Below, in pieces: positions 7,858 through 17,058 of a stretch of DNA of 52,787 nucleotides (the stretch's first letter is position 1; the number at the start of each line of letters is the position of its first letter). Source of the DNA: an uncultured Eubacteriales bacterium (GTDB lineage: Bacteria; Bacillota; Clostridia; Oscillospirales; CAG-272). Both the position numbers and the translations under genes were made by a program. A model generated the notes under the pieces. That model saw only the letters and a list, made by a program, of their open reading frames with translations. It did no database searches and was not told the origin of the DNA. The stretch spans positions 1 through 52,787 of the forward strand of contig CAKRQU010000012.1 of NCBI GenBank assembly GCA_934394585.1. Reading direction: 5' to 3'.

Positions 7858-8505
7858 TTACCCTTTCTTTACGCCATCCGCATTTACGGAAGCGTATACT
7901 GCTGCCGCGAGAGCCTTTACCATGTCGTCGAGCGGCATCGCAAAAGCGCGCGGGTCGGTCTGCGGGCTTTTTTCATAAGGCAGATGGATAAAGCCTGCCC
8001 GCATATTTCTTTCTTCTTTTCTGTTTTTATAAAGCGCATGATAGAGAATATCGTTGCAGAGATATGTTCCGGCGGAAAATGAATACGATACGGGAAGCCC
8101 GGCTTTTTTTATCGCATCGTATATATTCCGGAAATCGAATGTTGAAAAATATGCCGCGTCGCCGCAGGGTACGCATTCCGTTTCGCACGGAATATCCGAC
8201 CCGTCGGGATAAAGTCCGTCATTGTCACGCAGAGCGCCGCGCAGATTTATCGCCACGCGCTCTATGCGTATTCTGTCCGAACCGCCGGCAAGCCCCGTCA
8301 TTATCACGACATCGGGGGAAAAAACGGATATTTCTCTTTCCAAAGCCTGCGCCGCGTTGCTCCATACAACAGGCAGGTAAAGCTTTGATATCATTGCGTT
8401 TTCAATATCGGGTAAGGCACGCACGGCTTTTTCGGACGGATTTGTTTCATTTCCGCCGAAAGGGGAAAATCCGGTGATAAGAACCTTTGTCATGGCGCAG
8501 GACAT
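7858..8505 (-). CDS. pcp: Pyroglutamyl-peptidase I
   Basis: The protein belongs to peptidase family C15, which removes N-terminal pyroglutamate from peptides in the cytoplasm. The N-terminal ITGFSPFGG motif, the catalytic cysteine in AGTYLCND and the catalytic histidine in GFIHLPY are all visible, and the length of about 215 residues fits the family. An upstream in-frame ATG at 8601 would give a longer protein, but the promoter at 8528-8556 lies inside that extension. AAGGA stands 5-6 nt before the ATG at 8505 (protein start MSCAMTKV), so I chose that start. The ATG four codons later is possible but has no ribosome binding site. Confidence 0.93.
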   Translation of the reverse strand: MSCAMTKVLITGFSPFGGNETNPSEKAVRALPDIENAMISKLYLPVVWSNAAQALEREISVFSPDVVIMTGLAGGSDRIRIERVAINLRGALRDNDGLYPDGSDIPCETECVPCGDAAYFSTFDFRNIYDAIKKAGLPVSYSFSAGTYLCNDILYHALYKNRKEERNMRAGFIHLPYEKSPQTDPRAFAMPLDDMVKALAAAVYASVNADGVKKG

Positions 8506-8527
8506 GCCTTTCCTTATAATTTCTTTT

Positions 8528-8556
8528 ATTTTAATAGTTTTTTTCGAAAAAGTCAA
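8528..8556 (-). promoter_or_regulatory. Promoter of the pcp-lipoprotein pair
   Basis: On the minus strand TTGACT (8556-8551) and TAAAAT (8533-8528) are separated by 17 bp. The predicted transcript start lies just ahead of the AAGGA site used by pcp, which settles the choice of the pcp start codon. Confidence 0.75.
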
Positions 8557-8818
8557 TACTTTTTTGTAAAGTGAGCCGTATCGGTAAACACATTGTATCA
8601 TAATGAAATGCAGACAGGGAAATTTTTCTCTCCCTCATTATTATATTACGCCGATTTGCGAAATATGTAGAGTAAGAGGAGAAGCCTTTGGCAAAAATCG
8701 AAATACAAAATATAATGATAACAGGGGATGATATGACGACGCTTATTGTCATAATTTGGCATACGTTTTATTTTTTTCCCTGATTAATAAAGGAGCAAAA
8801 ACGGTAAGAATATATTTA

Positions 8819-8831
8819 CGGGAATTTCCCG
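8819..8831. promoter_or_regulatory. Palindrome CGGGAA-T-TTCCCG upstream of mazF
   Basis: A perfect 6-bp inverted repeat with one central base sits about 35 bp before the mazF start, between a weak -35 (TTACGG) and a TATAAA -10 sequence. It is a candidate operator. The rest of the gap from 8557 to 8864 shows no gene and in particular no antitoxin frame. Confidence 0.35.
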
Positions 8832-8864
8832 CAAAACTATAAAAAACAAAGAGAGTGTGAAAAA

Positions 8865-9269
8865 ATGACCGTAAAACGAGGAGATATATTTTACGCCGAT
8901 CTCAGTCCCGTGGTGGGCAGTGAGCAGGGCGGTCTGCGTCCTGTTCTGATAGTACAGAACGATGTCGGAAACAAATACAGCCCTACGGTTATTGCTGCAG
9001 CCATAACAAGCAGACTTGACAAGGTCAAGCTACCTACTCATATAGATGTTTATGCCAGCAATTTCGGACTCGCAAAGGATTCCGTGATACTTCTGGAGCA
9101 GATAAGGACAATAGACAAAAGACGTCTGCGCGAAAAAATGGGGCATCTCGACGAATTACTTATGCAGAAAGTAAATGACGCGATAACGGTGAGCTTCGGG
9201 CTCGGAAACACAAAAGCGGAAGAAATCCCCGCCTCTGCCGAGGCTGCTTCCGATACCGTCACGGCATAA
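8865..9269 (+). CDS. mazF: MazF/PemK-family endoribonuclease toxin (EndoA-like)
   Basis: The 134-residue protein matches the EndoA/MazF group of Firmicutes. Its start has the family pattern VKRGDIFYADLSPVVGSEQG, followed by RPVLIVQND with the catalytic arginine, the ITSR segment, and QIRTIDKRRL. Family members cut mRNA at short single-stranded motifs. In Bacillus the antitoxin gene lies directly upstream; here no ribbon-helix-helix or AbrB-type frame is found in the 360 bp upstream, so the gene appears orphaned, or its partner is elsewhere. The C-terminal 20 residues (rich in alanine, glutamate and serine) extend a little beyond EndoA. GAGAG before the ATG is a moderate ribosome binding site. 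Confidence 0.93.
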   Translation: MTVKRGDIFYADLSPVVGSEQGGLRPVLIVQNDVGNKYSPTVIAAAITSRLDKVKLPTHIDVYASNFGLAKDSVILLEQIRTIDKRRLREKMGHLDELLMQKVNDAITVSFGLGNTKAEEIPASAEAASDTVTA

Positions 9270-9272
9270 ATC

Positions 9273-9317
9273 AAAAAGCGGTGAGCAAATCCGTGCGCGC
9301 CGCTTTTTATTTTTTTG
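9273..9317 (+). terminator. Terminator after mazF
   Basis: AAAAAGCGG (9273-9281) pairs with CCGCTTTTT (9300-9308) across a loop of 18 bases and is followed by a T-rich run. Confidence 0.65.
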
Positions 9318-9334
9318 AAAATCCTTTTTTGATG

Positions 9335-9363
9335 TTGACTTTCGCTTTGGCGGATGGTAATAT
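9335..9363 (+). promoter_or_regulatory. Promoter of the lyase-like gene
   Basis: TTGACT at 9335-9340 and TAATAT at 9358-9363 with a 17-bp spacer, followed by a GGAGG site before the ATG at 9406. Confidence 0.65.
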
Positions 9364-9405
9364 ATATTTGCACTACGCCATGAAAAAATGCGGAGGTAAA
9401 AATTT

Positions 9406-11121
9406 ATGAGAAATCATTATGAAGCCCAACTCAGACTGTTTGAAAAAGGCTTTGAAGTCTATTACAAAAGATTTAAAGCCGCAGGTGCGGAACACGCCGC
9501 CGAATATTTTCAAAATCCCATGCTTGATTATCATGAAACATCTCTGGATGTCTTTCTTGCATCGCATGCCGCGCGCGGCTACTATTATCCGGACACGAAA
9601 TATACCGGTGATGAATTTCTTCTGGATACGGCGATCGGACTTTTCGAAAGATACCGCAAAAGCATTCATTCCGACGGTTCCACCGATCTTCGCCAGACGA
9701 ATTTTCACGATCCGGCGCAGGTCGGCTTTATAGTGCGCGATCATATAAGCGTGATAGATCTCGTGTCGCGCTTTTCTCATCACAGCGAAAAGGAAGAGCG
9801 GCTTTTCGCCCTGCTTCTCGATATACTGAAAGTCCACGGAGAAGCCATGGTAAATCTGGGCTTTCATACGCCGAATCACAGATGGGTCATATCTTCCGCG
9901 CTTTCGATAGCGTATAAATATACGGGGGACAAGCGTTTTCTCGATACGATAAACCGCTTTCTCATGGAGGGCGTGGATTGCGACGAATACGGTGAATATA
10001 CGGAAAGATCCACCGGAGTTTACAATCTGATATGCAATAAATCGTTTATCGTGCTCGGCACATTCCTCGGCGACGAATCGTTTTTCGTATATCCCGTGAG
10101 AAATATGAAGCTGATGCTCAGCTATTTTGAGCCGGACAATACTATATGCTCGCTCAATTCCTCGCGCCAGGACAAAAATATGCGGCGCCCCGCGAATATA
10201 TATTATCATATTTTCGCTTTTCTTGCTTTGCAGCAAAAGGATCCCGTATTTGCATGGTATGCGGATAAAATGCTCGAAGCCGACGAAATGAAATCGGCAC
10301 TCGGCGAAGCTGCGGGCAACTCGGAAATTCTCGATATGCTCCTCGCAAAACCGGACATAATAGATAATTACAGGGATATAGAGCCGCAACCTCCCTGTGC
10401 CGACAGGGATATTTTCCTGCCGAACAGCGGAATAGCGCGCTGCTACAGGCAAAACGGCAATATGACCGTCACCGTGATAAAACAGCGTCAGCCAGTATTT
10501 TTGCAGCTGCAATACGGCGCGCACGTCGTACAGCTCCGTTTTGCGGGCGCTTTTTTCGGCGATCCGCATTCGCAATTCCGCGCCACGGAAATAATAAAAA
10601 CGGAAAAAGGCTACAGGCTCGTCGATGACGAGCTCGCGGGATACCGCTCCCAGTTGGATGAAAAGCCCGAAACCTCCGATTGGCACAGGATGGACCACAG
10701 CCGCAGAAAGATAATAAATATTCAGGAATTTTGCACGGCGATGGATATAGAAATCCTCGACGACGGCATAGCACTGGAAATAGAATCCTCTTCCTGCGAG
10801 GGCATACTGACAAAGCTGGAAACCGTTTTCGAACCGGGCGGCAGATACGATACCGAAGATACCGCGGCGATAACGCGCGCGGGTGACTATGTCCTGCTCA
10901 AAAAGGGAGGGGCATCATACACATTTGCCGACCATGCTTCTTTTATGCTGGACGGCGGATTTTACGCACATTCTTATGCAAAAGATATGCGCGGCGCGGC
11001 GCCGACCGATCAGAGCGGTTTCACCGTGGTGATGACGGCTTCCACCCCGCAGAAAAACAGACTGGAAATACGCATCGGGCGCGACGGCTACAGAAAATTC
11101 GCCTGCGGCGACGCAAAATAA
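9406..11121 (+). CDS. Possible heparinase II/III-like or toroid-fold polysaccharide-processing enzyme
   Basis: The 571-residue protein has no signal peptide and should be cytoplasmic. The N-terminal 370 residues are helical and have the look of an (alpha/alpha) toroid, with conserved-looking aromatic and polar positions such as HTPNHRWVISSAL (about residues 152-164) and ERSTGVYNLICN (about 201-212). The C-terminal 200 residues look like a beta-sandwich. That two-part build is usual for heparinase II/III-type lyases and for unsaturated-oligosaccharide enzymes. The Asn-His pair in TPNH and the Tyr in the following helix would be natural catalytic candidates, but this is inference. The gene is single, with its own promoter, and no transporter or sugar gene lies beside it. 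I could not assign a family with confidence. Confidence 0.5.
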   Translation: MRNHYEAQLRLFEKGFEVYYKRFKAAGAEHAAEYFQNPMLDYHETSLDVFLASHAARGYYYPDTKYTGDEFLLDTAIGLFERYRKSIHSDGSTDLRQTNFHDPAQVGFIVRDHISVIDLVSRFSHHSEKEERLFALLLDILKVHGEAMVNLGFHTPNHRWVISSALSIAYKYTGDKRFLDTINRFLMEGVDCDEYGEYTERSTGVYNLICNKSFIVLGTFLGDESFFVYPVRNMKLMLSYFEPDNTICSLNSSRQDKNMRRPANIYYHIFAFLALQQKDPVFAWYADKMLEADEMKSALGEAAGNSEILDMLLAKPDIIDNYRDIEPQPPCADRDIFLPNSGIARCYRQNGNMTVTVIKQRQPVFLQLQYGAHVVQLRFAGAFFGDPHSQFRATEIIKTEKGYRLVDDELAGYRSQLDEKPETSDWHRMDHSRRKIINIQEFCTAMDIEILDDGIALEIESSSCEGILTKLETVFEPGGRYDTEDTAAITRAGDYVLLKKGGASYTFADHASFMLDGGFYAHSYAKDMRGAAPTDQSGFTVVMTASTPQKNRLEIRIGRDGYRKFACGDAK

Positions 11122-11151
11122 TGTATATTTTGTAAATTCGGATAAAAATGC

Positions 11152-11180
11152 TTGTACTGTGTAAATTTTTGTGGTATACT
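11152..11180 (+). promoter_or_regulatory. Promoter of the FKBP-type lipoprotein gene
   Basis: TTGTAC at 11152-11157 and TATACT at 11175-11180 are spaced by 17 bp. The ATG at 11257 follows GGAAGGAAA. Confidence 0.7.
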
Positions 11181-11256
11181 GTTTAAAATACAAGTGCGGA
11201 AATGCCGCACGAAATAAAAAAGGCTCTGTTTGTCGCTGAGCCGGAAGGAAATGTAA

Positions 11257-12711
11257 ATGAAAAAGATTTTGTGCCTTGCTTTGGTGGCAATTTTCATGTT
11301 TTCGCTGGTTTCATGCGGAAAATTCAATCATGAAAAAGCCGATTATTCTGAATATATCAAAGCTTTTTCCCCTGCCGATATCACGCTGGATATGATAAAG
11401 GACGACTATGAGGCTTCCAGAAAGCAGATAGCGCAAACATATTCGCAATTCAATGTATACGATTCTTATGCGATGGATTTCAAAGTGAGCGCGAATATAA
11501 TAGGCGCGGATGAAAACGATAAGGAAACCAAAAGCAAATATCTCGCATGGAGCTTTGACACGGATGAAAACTATATAAAAAATTATTACGTGGGCAAAGA
11601 CGAAGCAAACAGAGATTTTGACAATGCGATAATCTACAATATAACAAAGACCGGCGATATTTCCGACGCGACATACCGCACTGTGACTTACGGAACTGAA
11701 TTTACTTTCAGAATGGATATTCCCGCAGATTACGCCAAGGAAGAAGTGGCGGGCAAAACGGTGGCTTTCACCATAACACCCGTGGCTGTATATACATCCA
11801 TTTATGCCGATCCCGAAATAATATTCGGCGTGGCTGAAGCTCTTTCGGGTATATCCGGCGCAGAAAAGGCAGAGGGCGAAACAGTCGCTCTGGGCGATAT
11901 AATCACGCTCGATTACAAAGGCACGCTCAACGGCGAAGCTTTTAACGGCGGTTCTTACGAGGATTATACGATGCGCCTCGGTTTTGCAAGCTTTGTAGCG
12001 GGATTTGAGGATGCCATAGTCGGTCACAAAGTGGGCGAAACATTTACAATAGATGTGACATTCCCCGAAAAATACGGCGATGATTCTCTCGCGGGCAAGG
12101 AAACCCGCTTTGAAATAACACTGCATAAGGCATACAGATTTTCCGATGAATTCATAAAGGAAAATACCGATTACGATACGATGTGGGATTTCAAAAACGC
12201 AATGCGCCTTCAGTATCATGCGATGTATGTGGCAACTGATATCCTCTGCGACAAATCCGAAGTAATAAAATATCCCTCTTCGCTTCTCAGCTCTTACAAA
12301 TATATTTTCAAAACAGAAGCTGAAAATCAGGTAAACTATTACTACAAAAATTATTATCAGAGCCAGGGCTACACCCTCAAGCAGACAGCGGCTGAAATGT
12401 TCCCGAACGGCGGCATAAAAACTTATGCCGAAACAAAGGGCAAGCAGCTCGTACTGAAAGACCTCGTATGCTCCGACATACTCAGAAAAAACAATGTGGA
12501 AATAGACGCTGCGAAATTCCAGGGATATATAGATTATCTCTGCACCACGCTCAATACCGGCGACAGCGTTCAGTATACGGCTGATGACCTGATAAACAAT
12601 TACGGCAAAGACAGACTCCTCGTGGACGCAAAATCTTATTTCTCCGCACAGGTGATATATTCTTCCATGACATGCCTGCCATTTGCAGTGGCTTATGTTG
12701 TGCTTTATTAA
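11257..12711 (+). CDS. Exported lipoprotein with FKBP-type prolyl isomerase domain (trigger-factor-like)
   Basis: The 484-residue product begins with a lipoprotein signal ending LVSCG at about residue 21. An FKBP-type domain lies near residues 205-300, recognised by LGDIITLDYKGTLNGEAF, FVAGFEDAIVGHKVGET and the following FPEKYG segment; this is the form of the domain found in trigger factor. The remaining C-terminal part is helical, as in the trigger factor chaperone arms. It probably helps proteins fold outside the membrane. Related clostridial lipoproteins are often named trigger-factor-like or peptidyl-prolyl isomerase. The last 15 residues are unusually hydrophobic, which I cannot explain. 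Transcription ends at a strong hairpin at 12731-12767. Confidence 0.82.
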   Translation: MKKILCLALVAIFMFSLVSCGKFNHEKADYSEYIKAFSPADITLDMIKDDYEASRKQIAQTYSQFNVYDSYAMDFKVSANIIGADENDKETKSKYLAWSFDTDENYIKNYYVGKDEANRDFDNAIIYNITKTGDISDATYRTVTYGTEFTFRMDIPADYAKEEVAGKTVAFTITPVAVYTSIYADPEIIFGVAEALSGISGAEKAEGETVALGDIITLDYKGTLNGEAFNGGSYEDYTMRLGFASFVAGFEDAIVGHKVGETFTIDVTFPEKYGDDSLAGKETRFEITLHKAYRFSDEFIKENTDYDTMWDFKNAMRLQYHAMYVATDILCDKSEVIKYPSSLLSSYKYIFKTEAENQVNYYYKNYYQSQGYTLKQTAAEMFPNGGIKTYAETKGKQLVLKDLVCSDILRKNNVEIDAAKFQGYIDYLCTTLNTGDSVQYTADDLINNYGKDRLLVDAKSYFSAQVIYSSMTCLPFAVAYVVLY

Positions 12712-12730
12712 GACGACGGCATTTTTTACG

Positions 12731-12767
12731 GCACGGTAAAGACTTATTCTTTGCCGTGCTTTTTTTG
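12731..12767 (+). terminator. Terminator after the FKBP lipoprotein gene
   Basis: GCACGGTAAAG pairs with CTTTGCCGTGC over 11 bp (one G-T pair) with a 7-base loop, followed by seven T. Confidence 0.85.
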
Positions 12768-12874
12768 TCGGACAAAAATGGTGAAAACATATTGAAAAAT
12801 TTACCGTAATATGGTAATATAATATATAATACATATAATATGCGGTTTTTGCGCATGAGGAACGGAGAAATTTT

Positions 12875-13837
12875 ATGGAAAACAGCATTGAAGAATATTC
12901 CGTGAAGCTGAGAGAGCTGGTAAACGAATTCAAGCTCGAAATAATGTACGTCCCCGAAAATTACGATGATATACTTATCTACAGCTCCGCTGTGAACCGT
13001 CCCGGTCTTGCGCTGAACGGTTTTTACGATTGTTTTGACCATAAAAGAATACAGCTGATAGGTCATGCGGAGCATCAGTTTTTGTCGTCCGTCTCCGCGG
13101 AAGACAGGCAGTACAGGATGGAGCGCCTCGCCGCGCACAATCCGCCCGCGCTGGTGATAACATCGGGGCTTCCCGCATTTGACGAAATAATAAACGTATG
13201 CCGCAAATATGGTCTGCCTCTTTTCAGGACGACATATACCACATCCGGCTTTCAGTCCGCGGTGATAGCTTCGCTGAATATCCATCTCGCGCCGCGTATA
13301 CGCCGCCACGGCGTTTTTGTGGAGGTTTACGGCGAGGGAATACTCATCCTCGGCGACAGCGGCATAGGCAAAAGCGAAACGGCGATAGAGCTGGTAAAGC
13401 GCGGACACCGCCTGATAGCGGATGACGCCGTGGAAATAAAGCGCGTTTCCGAAAAGACGCTCGTCGGTACGGCTCCGGAAATAATAAAGCATTACGTTGA
13501 GCTGCGCGGCATAGGCATAGTGGATATACGCCGCATATTCGGCGTGGGCGCCGTAAAGGAAAGCGAAAAGATAGATTTCATAATCAAGCTGGAGCACTGG
13601 AATCAGGACAAAGTTTACGACAGACTGGGACTGGAGCAGGAAACAACAAATATCCTGGGGCTGGATATCCCTACAAATACGATACCTGTTCAGCCCGGAA
13701 GAAACCTCGCGATAATAATAGAAATAGCGGCTATGGAAAGCCGCCAGAAACGCATGGGTTACAATACAGCGGCGGAATTCAACAAAAATCTCACGGAGCA
13801 TCTTCGCAGACAGGCGGAGCAAAACAATAAAAAATAA
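12875..13837 (+). CDS. hprK: HPr kinase/phosphorylase
   Basis: The 320-residue protein has the HprK layout: an N-terminal MurE-like domain and a C-terminal kinase domain. The P-loop GDSGIGKSET (about residues 161-170) is preceded by the family segment RRHGVFVEVYGEGIL, and LRGIGIVDIRRIFG is the HprK signature (about residues 210-223). It phosphorylates HPr on serine in response to ATP and glycolytic intermediates, which links sugar supply to catabolite repression. GGAG stands before the ATG. The next gene follows after 17 bp, so hprK, the yybS-like gene and gdpP form one operon. Cytoplasmic. Confidence 0.96.
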   Translation: MENSIEEYSVKLRELVNEFKLEIMYVPENYDDILIYSSAVNRPGLALNGFYDCFDHKRIQLIGHAEHQFLSSVSAEDRQYRMERLAAHNPPALVITSGLPAFDEIINVCRKYGLPLFRTTYTTSGFQSAVIASLNIHLAPRIRRHGVFVEVYGEGILILGDSGIGKSETAIELVKRGHRLIADDAVEIKRVSEKTLVGTAPEIIKHYVELRGIGIVDIRRIFGVGAVKESEKIDFIIKLEHWNQDKVYDRLGLEQETTNILGLDIPTNTIPVQPGRNLAIIIEIAAMESRQKRMGYNTAAEFNKNLTEHLRRQAEQNNKK

Positions 13838-13854
13838 ACAAGAGGATTTTTCAC

Positions 13855-14928
13855 ATGGTAAAAAACCGTAATTACGGAAAGATCGCGGCTCTGCATGCGG
13901 CGCTGTTACTTATCGTCGTTCTCGGAGCTCTGAATATGAAGCTTGGCAGAGTGACTGCATTTCTTTTCATACTCCTTGCGGCGTCGGCTTTTTCGTCGAT
14001 TTTGCTCCTCAGCGCGAGCAAACTGAACTATATCACGGTTATCCCCGTGGCGCTGATATCGTATTTCATATCGAAAAATATATTTTTTGCGGTCTTTTCC
14101 GTGACGGTGGTTATCGCGGGAACTCTGCTGGCGCAGGGGCTTCGCCGCGACAGACCGAGAATATCCGTGATAATAAATGTCGCGCTTTTCTCCGGAATAT
14201 TTGCCGCCGTGCTCATGCTCGTCGCTTATCTTTGCAGGGGAGGCTCCTTTGCAAAGCTCCCGTCGGATATACTCGCCTTTTTTGAAGGCGTGAAAACCGC
14301 TCTGACGGAGAATATCGGCGCGCAACTCGACGAATATCTGAAGCGCGTTTACGAATCGGCGGCAAGCTCCGGCACGGACGTAGCGCAGATTATTACTTCC
14401 GAATCCATAATAGACGGCGTCGTGGAAAATTTAAAAATAATGTCCGTCGCTATCATCGTGGTGTGGGTGAATACATGCGCTTTCATAGCTTTTTATGCGG
14501 CGGTGGGCTTTTCCAAGCTTTTCGGATTTTACGATCTGCTGCCGAAGAAAAACGGAGTTTTCCTTCCCAGCCGCGCGAGCGCGATAATCTTCGCCGTTTC
14601 GTACATTTTTATGCTCATATCCTCGCGTTTCGCGCAAAATGCGTATTTTGTTTATTGCCTTTACCTCGTGTGTCTGAATCTTTCATGGATATTGCTCCCC
14701 TGCTTTGTCGTGATGGGCGTGAAAAGCCTCGTCATACGATATAAAAAGCGCGCCACGAGAAAAGGCGCCGTGCTCATCACAGCGCTCTGCGCGGTTTTTG
14801 CGCTGACGGGGATAGGAATATTGCTGGCGGTTTATCTGATAGCATTTGTCGGCGCGGCGGACACTATGGGAATATATAAATTTCTGAAATCGCGCCGCTC
14901 CGGAAACGATGAAAACGACGGAAACTGA
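13855..14928 (+). CDS. YybS-like DUF2232 membrane protein
   Basis: The 357-residue protein is very hydrophobic. I count about eight membrane segments, in two groups separated by a soluble stretch (about residues 125-180) that contains a long polar helix. Length, topology and the position directly before gdpP match YybS of Bacillus (DUF2232), where yybS precedes yybT (gdpP). Its molecular role is not known. It lies between hprK (17 bp) and gdpP (40 bp) on the same strand. The ATG follows AAGAGG. Confidence 0.75.
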   Translation: MVKNRNYGKIAALHAALLLIVVLGALNMKLGRVTAFLFILLAASAFSSILLLSASKLNYITVIPVALISYFISKNIFFAVFSVTVVIAGTLLAQGLRRDRPRISVIINVALFSGIFAAVLMLVAYLCRGGSFAKLPSDILAFFEGVKTALTENIGAQLDEYLKRVYESAASSGTDVAQIITSESIIDGVVENLKIMSVAIIVVWVNTCAFIAFYAAVGFSKLFGFYDLLPKKNGVFLPSRASAIIFAVSYIFMLISSRFAQNAYFVYCLYLVCLNLSWILLPCFVVMGVKSLVIRYKKRATRKGAVLITALCAVFALTGIGILLAVYLIAFVGAADTMGIYKFLKSRRSGNDENDGN

Positions 14929-14968
14929 AACCGATTTTATTTTATAAATCAAAGGGAAGTGAAAACGT

Positions 14969-17020
14969 ATGCCACAAAAGAAAAGAAATGCCCCTGTAAA
15001 AGGTCGCATCGGTATAGGCGGGATAATCTGCGCCGCTTTTGCCGTGATAGCTTTTGCTTTTTGCGTGATTTTAATGTCATATACGGATATCGCGCCTGTC
15101 GATATTGTGCTCACGGCACTCGCGATATATGCCGTATCGGCTGTCATCACAATAATCTGCTGCTTTGCGATAAGCGGTTCGGCAAAGGCGAAAATAACCG
15201 ATATGAAAGGCTCTGTTTTCGGCACACTTACGCTTGATTTCATACAAAAGCTGGATATGCCCACGCTCGTATGCGATGACAAAGGCAAAATAGTATGGTA
15301 TAATCCGGCGCTTTCCGCAAATTTCAAAAGTCACAGCGTGCTGTACGGAAAATATATCGACAATATCTGCGATGCCACATTGGAGCGCATAATAAAATGC
15401 GAGGATCCGAACGGAGCGGAGGTTTCGTTTGCATCGGCTTACGATGCGGATGAAAACGAGCATACCGTTTTCCGCGTGAAGGGCTATGCCGTAAATTCAA
15501 AGGGCAAAACCTACTATATGACGATATTCAACGATATTTCCGAGCTGAAAGGCGCCTACAGAAAAATAGACGACGAAGACACCGTAGTGGCTTTTGCCAT
15601 GATAGACAATATCGATGAAATAATGCAATACAGCCAAGGCATAGACAACAACGCGATTTTCGAAGTATTTTCTCTGCTGAAACGCGACATGGACGCCATA
15701 GGCGGAGTGATAAAGGAATATAACAGAAACCAGTTCGCGCTGTTTTTTGCCGCGAAATATCTGGAAAAATTCGAAAAAGAGCGCTTTTCCGTCCTTGACG
15801 AAGTGCGCGAAATAAATATGGGCGATTCTGTCCTGCCCGTCACCATTTCGATAGGTATAGGCAAAATAAAAGGCACACTCGCCGAGAAATCGAGATTTAC
15901 GCAGGCGGCGCTCGACCTCGCGCTGCAACGCGGCGGCGACCAGGTCGTGATAAAAACGCAGGACGGCGTGGAATTCTACGGCGGCAAGACAAAGACCGTG
16001 CAGAAGCGCACCAAGGTCCGTGCCAGAGTTATAGCAAACGAGCTTCTGATGCTGATGAGCGGAAGCGACAACGTGATAGTGATGGGGCACAAATATGCCG
16101 ATTTCGACGCATTCGGTTCGTGCCTTGCCATAGTTCAGCTCGCGAAATTCTGCGGTGTAAAGGCTTATGTGGTGACGGACCGCTCCGATAAAAATCTGGC
16201 TGGTTGCTTTGCTTTGCTTTCGCACAATGCGGAATACCGCGATATATTTGTAGACCGCGCAGAGGCGCAGGATCTCATAACGGGGACATCGCTCGCGGTG
16301 ATGGTGGATGTAAACAATATCAATTTCTGCGAGGCACCCGATGTGGTAAACAACGCAAAAAATGTGGTTATCATTGACCACCACAGAAAAACGGCGGAAT
16401 TTGCCATTCAGCCCAATATAGTTTATATAGAGCCGTCGGCTTCTTCGGCGGCGGAGCTTGTTTCGGAATTGCTGGAGCAGGTGCTCCCGCAGGGTGCGCT
16501 TTCAAAGGAAATAGCGGATCTGCTTTTCGCCGGCATGCTTCTCGATACGAAACAATTTACGCATAATACGGGCGTGCGCACATTCGGCTCGGCGCTTTAT
16601 CTGCGCGGAGAAGGAGCAAGCCCGCTGGATGCGAATGCGCTTTTCAAAACGAGCATACAGGATTTCCTCACGGAGGCGAGATTTGAAAGCAATGTGGTTA
16701 TTCACCGCTCGGTGATAGCGATAGCTTTCAATAATGAGCAGAGTCTTTCGGCGGTTTCCCGCGTGAATGCGGCGAAAGCGGCGGACAGGCTTCTCCGCGT
16801 GGAGGGCGTGCTGGCAGCTTTTGCAATATGCAAAATAGGCGATACGGTGCATATATCCGCGCGCTCGGAAAGTAGCATAAATGTTCAGCTCATACTTGAA
16901 AAAATGGGCGGCGGCGGTCATTTTGACGCGGCGGGCGCTCAGATGAGCAATGTATCCATCCAGGACGCGCTGGCTACGCTTCGCGCCTGCATAGACGAAT
17001 ATCTCGATGAAAATATGTAA
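14969..17020 (+). CDS. gdpP: Cyclic-di-AMP phosphodiesterase GdpP
   Basis: The 683-residue protein has the GdpP order: two membrane segments (about residues 15-70), a PAS-like sensor (80-190), a degenerate GGDEF domain (190-335), then DHH (350-500) and DHHA1 (590-680) domains. The metal-binding motifs are present: GHKYADFDAFG, VMVDVNN, and IDHHRKT. The DHHA1 motif GGGGHFDAAGAQ lies near the C-terminus. It would break down c-di-AMP at the membrane and so affect cell-wall and osmotic control. In Bacillus rplI and dnaC follow; here a terminator follows, so the usual neighbours have been lost or moved. Confidence 0.95.
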   Translation: MPQKKRNAPVKGRIGIGGIICAAFAVIAFAFCVILMSYTDIAPVDIVLTALAIYAVSAVITIICCFAISGSAKAKITDMKGSVFGTLTLDFIQKLDMPTLVCDDKGKIVWYNPALSANFKSHSVLYGKYIDNICDATLERIIKCEDPNGAEVSFASAYDADENEHTVFRVKGYAVNSKGKTYYMTIFNDISELKGAYRKIDDEDTVVAFAMIDNIDEIMQYSQGIDNNAIFEVFSLLKRDMDAIGGVIKEYNRNQFALFFAAKYLEKFEKERFSVLDEVREINMGDSVLPVTISIGIGKIKGTLAEKSRFTQAALDLALQRGGDQVVIKTQDGVEFYGGKTKTVQKRTKVRARVIANELLMLMSGSDNVIVMGHKYADFDAFGSCLAIVQLAKFCGVKAYVVTDRSDKNLAGCFALLSHNAEYRDIFVDRAEAQDLITGTSLAVMVDVNNINFCEAPDVVNNAKNVVIIDHHRKTAEFAIQPNIVYIEPSASSAAELVSELLEQVLPQGALSKEIADLLFAGMLLDTKQFTHNTGVRTFGSALYLRGEGASPLDANALFKTSIQDFLTEARFESNVVIHRSVIAIAFNNEQSLSAVSRVNAAKAADRLLRVEGVLAAFAICKIGDTVHISARSESSINVQLILEKMGGGGHFDAAGAQMSNVSIQDALATLRACIDEYLDENM

Positions 17021-17030
17021 TATATAATGA

Positions 17031-17058
17031 AAAAAGCGGGTGTATGCCCGCTTTTTTT
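17031..17058 (+). terminator. Terminator of the hprK-gdpP operon
   Basis: AGCGGG and CCCGCT form a hairpin with a TGTATG loop, with A and T tracts on either side. Confidence 0.85.

Noticed and set aside
8531..8752. Small leftward hydrophobic frame upstream of pcp as a separate gene
   Set aside because: It overlaps the pcp promoter, lacks a ribosome binding site and has a low-complexity AT-rich composition.
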